Positions 61,019-64,000 of a stretch of 64,000 bases of DNA are shown piece after piece; the first letter of the stretch is position 1; every line of letters starts with the position of its first letter. The notes under the pieces were generated by a model. The model was not told where the DNA came from. It worked only from the letters and a program-made list of their open reading frames with translations, and ran no database searches. The stretch is from SIG452 sp045631485 (lineage in GTDB: Bacteria; Bacillota; Clostridia; UMGS1840). The DNA lies in assembly GCA_045631485.1 (NCBI GenBank), contig JAZQUU010000026.1:52061-116060 (forward strand). The letters are read 5' to 3'. A program made the translations under genes and the position numbers.

Positions 61019-61468
61019 CTAAAGAATTTCGTTACTGTCCAATACAATGGTGAATGGTCCGTCGTTGATTAAAGAAACTTTCATATCCGCACCAAACTGA
61101 CCGCATTCCACTTTTCCAAATAATTCACGGCATTTATCCAGCATATAAAGATATAATTCTTCTGCCATATCAGGCTTTCCTGCATTGATAAAGCTTGGGC
61201 GATTTCCTTTTTTGCAATCTGCATATAAAGTAAACTGAGATACGGCAAGCACCTCACCGCCCACATCGGCAATACTTAAATTGGTTTTGCCGTTTTCATC
61301 TTCAAAAATACGAAGTTTTGCAATTTTTTCCAACATTTTATCAGCAATTTCTTTGGTGTCTTCATTGGAAACACCGATGAGAAGCAAATATCCTTTTCCG
61401 ATTTGCCCGTGAAGATTGCCGTCAATTTTCACATTTGCTTCCAATACTCTTTGAATTACGATTTTCAT
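61019..61468 (-). CDS. dtd: D-aminoacyl-tRNA deacylase
   Basis: Removes D-amino acids (and glycine from mischarged tRNA-Ala) from tRNA. The product has 149 residues, the family length. It has the start MKIVIQRVLEANVKIDG, the active-site SQFTLYADCKKGNRPSF, and the C-terminal NDGPFTIVLDS, which corresponds to the NxGPVT cross-subunit motif. It lies in a cluster with a HAD phosphatase and a GNAT enzyme. Confidence 0.96.
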   Translation of the reverse strand: MKIVIQRVLEANVKIDGNLHGQIGKGYLLLIGVSNEDTKEIADKMLEKIAKLRIFEDENGKTNLSIADVGGEVLAVSQFTLYADCKKGNRPSFINAGKPDMAEELYLYMLDKCRELFGKVECGQFGADMKVSLINDGPFTIVLDSNEIL

Positions 61469-61493
61469 TTTTTAATATCCTTTACCTTCAATC

Positions 61494-62018
61494 TTAGAAT
61501 TTCTTTTCCAAAAGAACCATATTGATGCCCGTCATGGAGTGAAACACACAAGGCACAATGCCAATTTCTTTGTAACCCAATTTTTCATACATAGCTCTGG
61601 CACGAACATTTCGTTCATTGGTATCCATCCGAAGATAAGGGCAACCATGTTCTTTGGCGTAATCTTCGTAAAATGCCACGAACTGTTTGGCATATCCTTT
61701 TCGGGAAGCTTTGGTGGAAATCACCAGGGTGTGAAGCACCATAACTTGGTCATTGGGTGCATCATACTGCCAATTACCGAGAGGATAAACATCCATTTGC
61801 ACATGATTGATAACCGCCGTTCCCATAACCCCCGATTCATCCTCCAAAACGAATAAATCATCACGGGATAACGCCGCCTCTGCGGTAGCCTTTACGGGAT
61901 AAATATTTCGGTTCCAACCAATAACGGCTCTGCCCTCTTCTTCCTCAATATGATTTTCCAAATAAATTTCCCAGATTCGTTCGATATCTGTTTCTTTTGC
62001 TTTACGAAATTGCAACAT
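61494..62018 (-). CDS. GNAT family N-acetyltransferase
   Basis: Acetyl-CoA dependent N-acyltransferase. The product has 174 residues. Motif A is ISTKASRKGYAKQFVAF (acetyl-CoA pyrophosphate binding, about 106-122), then YLRMDTNERNVRARAMYEKLGYKEIG (motif B). Substrate cannot be read. It lies 25 bases upstream of dtd and 19 downstream of the LOG-family gene, so it is one of four closely spaced genes. Confidence 0.88.
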   Translation of the reverse strand: MLQFRKAKETDIERIWEIYLENHIEEEEGRAVIGWNRNIYPVKATAEAALSRDDLFVLEDESGVMGTAVINHVQMDVYPLGNWQYDAPNDQVMVLHTLVISTKASRKGYAKQFVAFYEDYAKEHGCPYLRMDTNERNVRARAMYEKLGYKEIGIVPCVFHSMTGINMVLLEKKF

Positions 62019-62037
62019 TTTTTTGGTATTCCCTTAT

Positions 62038-62595
62038 CTACTTCTTAATTTCTGCTATGATGGAATCAAGTCTTTCGTCATTGATATCCGTAATCACATG
62101 ATAAAGTGTGCGGATTTTATCTCCGGCTGCTTTTTGGGCAATCAAACTGTCTATAAACGTAAGAAGACTGTCATAAAAACCGCCTAAGTTTAAAATCACA
62201 ATGGGTGTTTCCATCTGCTCTAAATATTTTAAGGTAATAATCTGGAAAAATTCGTCCATGGTACCAATGCCGCCGGGTGCAATCAAATACAAATCGGCGT
62301 GTTTTTCCATGAGCATTTTGCGTTCTGCCATGGTATCTACCTTGATGGTGTTATCACAATCAAAAATATGCTCAAAATCGCCCATAAAACGAGGTGTTAC
62401 TCCCATAATATAGCCGCCGTTTTCACGGAAGCCTTCTGCCGCGGCACCCATACAACCGGTTGCACCTGCGCCATATACCAGAGAAAACCCTTGTTTCGCC
62501 AAATTACCGCACAATTCTTTCACGGCATCTTTATGAGCGTCCGCAATATTGTCGGAGGCTCCGCCATATACACAAACAAAATACTGTTTTGACAT
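62038..62595 (-). CDS. LOG family protein (nucleotide N-glycosidase type)
   Basis: Rossmann-fold enzyme of the LOG/YvdD family, which in plants and some bacteria releases a base from a nucleoside 5'-monophosphate. The product has 185 residues, with the family motifs FCVYGGASDNIADAHKD-like N-terminus (CVYGGAS), LVYGAGATGCMGA, the catalytic PGGIGTMDEFFQ, and Arg/Lys in MAERKMLM. It is first gene of the cluster LOG-GNAT-dtd-HAD. Cytokinin-type activity is only one possible role. Confidence 0.9.
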   Translation of the reverse strand: MSKQYFVCVYGGASDNIADAHKDAVKELCGNLAKQGFSLVYGAGATGCMGAAAEGFRENGGYIMGVTPRFMGDFEHIFDCDNTIKVDTMAERKMLMEKHADLYLIAPGGIGTMDEFFQIITLKYLEQMETPIVILNLGGFYDSLLTFIDSLIAQKAAGDKIRTLYHVITDINDERLDSIIAEIKK

Positions 62596-62626
62596 TTCTT
62601 GTCTACTCCTTGTTTTCAGATTCTTT

Positions 62627-62659
62627 TATCATAGTATGCAAAAACAAAACACTATGATA
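62627..62659. repeat. Perfect 9-bp inverted repeat upstream of the LOG gene
   Basis: TATCATAGT and ACTATGATA separated by 15 bases, in the 64-base gap between the stop of the 385-residue gene and the LOG gene. No T-run follows on either strand, so an operator or mRNA stem is as likely as a terminator. Confidence 0.45.
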
Positions 62660-63817
62660 CTATTCATAATCATATAAGTCCAAGTCAATCATAATAATAT
62701 CTGATGGAATTTGATCAAGTGCATCGGATGGAAATTCACTGAATACAACGATATTAGACTTTGTATCATCCGAAGACTCGTCAAACCACATTTCTGTTTT
62801 TCCGTCATGATACGGATTCAACACACTGTCTGTAACATATCCAGCTTGCTTATTGATATACACCAGCACAAATCCGTCTGTATCGTTTTCAGCCATTAAA
62901 ACGGTGTAGTTATCGTTTTCAATTTCTTTGAGAATCCGATAATTTTCCGAAAAATATGCTTTTGCTTCATCGTGTGTTTTTTGAGGTGCTTTGTAGGTTT
63001 TTATCATTTCAATCACCAAAGCGGGATTTTCGATGTGCATCAGTGCATCGTAATAGGGATTGTTAGGATTTTGCACAACGGTGCCAATCACAATCTGCTC
63101 GCCGTGATAATCAAAATATAAAGGCTTCAATGTGTATCTGGATGCGCCCATTCCCGGACTGTAGGTGTATTTCCCGGTGTATTCTTCTTCCACCCTGTCA
63201 GAAAATTCACTCCAGTTTTGAACCTCATCAGAAAATGTATAAATCACGTTATCTTTAAATCTATGATACACTTTAGGCACTCCCAGAATACTAGCTTCAT
63301 TTTTCTGATAAGATTCAAAGCTGATGGTGCGGTTATCCGCATCCCAGATGCTTCTTCCCAGATAATCGGAGTATCCGAATGCCACGTTGGCACTGTTTAC
63401 GGTATCGCCCAAGTCCTCCAGACAAACAGCAGTTCTTCCACCGATGTTATAGCCTTCAATCAGGATACCGTTATAATAAGTTCTAATATCGGTTTTATAA
63501 ACATTGCCAAGAATTTGCCCCACCTTGCCTCTTGCAATCGGTGCAGGATTATTACTTCCCCGATTAAATTGGGAATAAACCTTTAAAGTTCTTATGTCAT
63601 CATTATACTCAACATTGAAGCCATAACCATCCAGATCTTCTGCAATCACCACAGTTCTTCCGCCAATGTTGTATCCGTCGATTGGTTTTTGATTCACAAA
63701 AGTGAGAATATCCGTGGAAAAAATATGCCCAACAACACCGTATTCTGCACCTTCTGCAAAAACACCCATACCAAAAATAACCAGCAACATAACAATTAAG
63801 CCAATCAGTTTTTTCAT
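62660..63817 (-). CDS. Secreted protein with two copper-amine-oxidase-N-like repeats
   Basis: Exported protein of 385 residues: signal peptide to about residue 22 (LIGLIVMLLVIFGMGVFA), then two copies of a roughly 65-residue module (about 25-85 and 95-165). Copy 1 reads GHIFSTDILTFVNQKPIDGY then NIGGRTVVIAEDLDGYGF; copy 2 reads GNVYKTDIRTYYNGILIEGY then NIGGRTAVCLEDLGD. The pattern resembles the stalk-like N-terminal domain of copper amine oxidases, used in clostridial wall proteins as a binding module. The C-terminal 220 residues are unrecognised. The start at 63817 follows AAAGGAG. No SLH domain. Confidence 0.8.
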   Translation of the reverse strand: MKKLIGLIVMLLVIFGMGVFAEGAEYGVVGHIFSTDILTFVNQKPIDGYNIGGRTVVIAEDLDGYGFNVEYNDDIRTLKVYSQFNRGSNNPAPIARGKVGQILGNVYKTDIRTYYNGILIEGYNIGGRTAVCLEDLGDTVNSANVAFGYSDYLGRSIWDADNRTISFESYQKNEASILGVPKVYHRFKDNVIYTFSDEVQNWSEFSDRVEEEYTGKYTYSPGMGASRYTLKPLYFDYHGEQIVIGTVVQNPNNPYYDALMHIENPALVIEMIKTYKAPQKTHDEAKAYFSENYRILKEIENDNYTVLMAENDTDGFVLVYINKQAGYVTDSVLNPYHDGKTEMWFDESSDDTKSNIVVFSEFPSDALDQIPSDIIMIDLDLYDYE

Positions 63818-63865
63818 GGTGGTTCTCCTTTCTGTTTTCAAAGCATAACGAATCTTTACAGATTT

Positions 63866-63894
63866 ATTATAACATTTTATACAGCAAAATGCAA
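63866..63894 (-). promoter_or_regulatory. Promoter for the repeat-protein gene
   Basis: Minus strand TTGCAT, 17-base spacer, TATAAT, about 48 bases from the start. Confidence 0.75.
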
Positions 63895-63921
63895 GATATG
63901 AAAAAAAGTGTCATAAAAATG

Positions 63922-63954
63922 AAAAATCCGCATACTTTCGTATGCGGATTTTTT
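63922..63954 (-). terminator. Terminator of tRNA-Thr
   Basis: Fourteen-base stem (AAAAATCCGCATAC and its complement) with a 4-base loop, directly after the tRNA CCA end on the minus strand. Confidence 0.9.
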
Positions 63955-64000
63955 GGAGCTCCCGATGGGAGTTGAACCCATGACCTCATCCTTACCAAGG
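63954..64000 (-). tRNA. tRNA-Thr (anticodon GGT), 3' part, cut by window edge
   Basis: Minus strand: part of the anticodon arm CCTTGGTAAGGATG (anticodon GGT), variable loop AGGTC, T arm ATGGGTTCAACTCCCAT, acceptor CGGGAGCT and genomic CCA. The 5' half is outside the window. Confidence 0.88.

Noticed and set aside
1..64000. Prophage, integron, insertion sequence or CRISPR array
   Set aside because: No integrase, transposase, capsid, Cas gene or spaced repeat was seen on either strand.

Overview
The window reads as a piece of chromosome from an anaerobic, spore-forming, low-GC Firmicute of the class Clostridia, probably an uncultured one. The reasons are Spo0A, SpoIIR, CwlD and a YlmC/YmxH-type protein; a T-box leader on pheST and a yybP-ykoY manganese riboswitch; AGGAGG-type ribosome binding sites; many TTGACA/TATAAT promoters with 17-bp spacers; frequent TTG and GTG starts; and at least four exported proteins with S-layer homology (SLH) domains. 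Gene density is high, and I see no prophage, insertion sequence, integrase or CRISPR array. Apart from one decayed gene this is core-genome DNA.

Layout, left to right. 1-1139: 5' part of ppdK. 1369-8314: a minus-strand cell-envelope run with a PucR-type regulator, ftsE, ftsX, a histidine-rich small membrane protein, an M23 murein hydrolase with coiled coil, an S41 protease, ispE and spoIIR. 8466-12330: trmK, then a divergent polar amino acid ABC importer and a HAD phosphatase. 12387-19507: an SLH protein and galE (minus), then a plus-strand run of flavin reductase, lipid glycosyltransferase, rpiB, CPBP protease and mltG. 19568-24935: remnant of a GH127-like glycosidase, then prfA, prfB (with a +1 programmed frameshift) and secA. 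25177-31064: MFS transporter, spo0A, gdhA, and a GH18-SLH protein. 31222-36635: AAA ATPase with two half-length chromate transporters, an ABC-F protein, a flavin reductase, a 50-residue conserved protein and an RlmA-type methyltransferase. 36717-46069: two SLH proteins, ylmC-like, MATE, cwlD, an MBL-fold hydrolase, and a TetM-like GTPase fused to a Rae1/YacP-type NYN nuclease domain. 46364-49808: tRNA-Pro, PHP phosphoesterase, a CaCA antiporter under the manganese riboswitch, and an MsmX/UgpC-type ATPase. 50068-56392: RlmCD-type methyltransferase, a hypothetical gene, a two-component system, a MecA-like adaptor, and pyk. 56453-64000: pheT-pheS under a T-box, a HAD-dtd-GNAT-LOG cluster, a secreted repeat protein, and the 3' half of tRNA-Thr.

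Functional themes. Wall remodelling is dense: FtsEX with its M23 partner, S41 protease, MltG, CwlD and GH18-SLH. Translation and ribosome upkeep are also well represented: RF1, RF2, PheST, Dtd, TrmK, two rRNA methyltransferases, ABC-F and the GTPase-nuclease fusion. The most striking item is that fusion (43487-46069). It joins a ribosome-binding EF-G/TetM-type GTPase to a domain carrying the acidic motifs of an A-site mRNA endonuclease, and suggests a GTP-driven ribosome-rescue or mRNA-cleavage factor. Other points of note are the UAA (not UGA) stop in the prfB frameshift site, an ABC-F protein whose second ATPase site has lost its key residues, an Spo0A receiver lacking the usual switch threonine, a Mn2+ riboswitch on a supposed Ca/Na antiporter, and an AAA ATPase translationally coupled to split chromate transporters.
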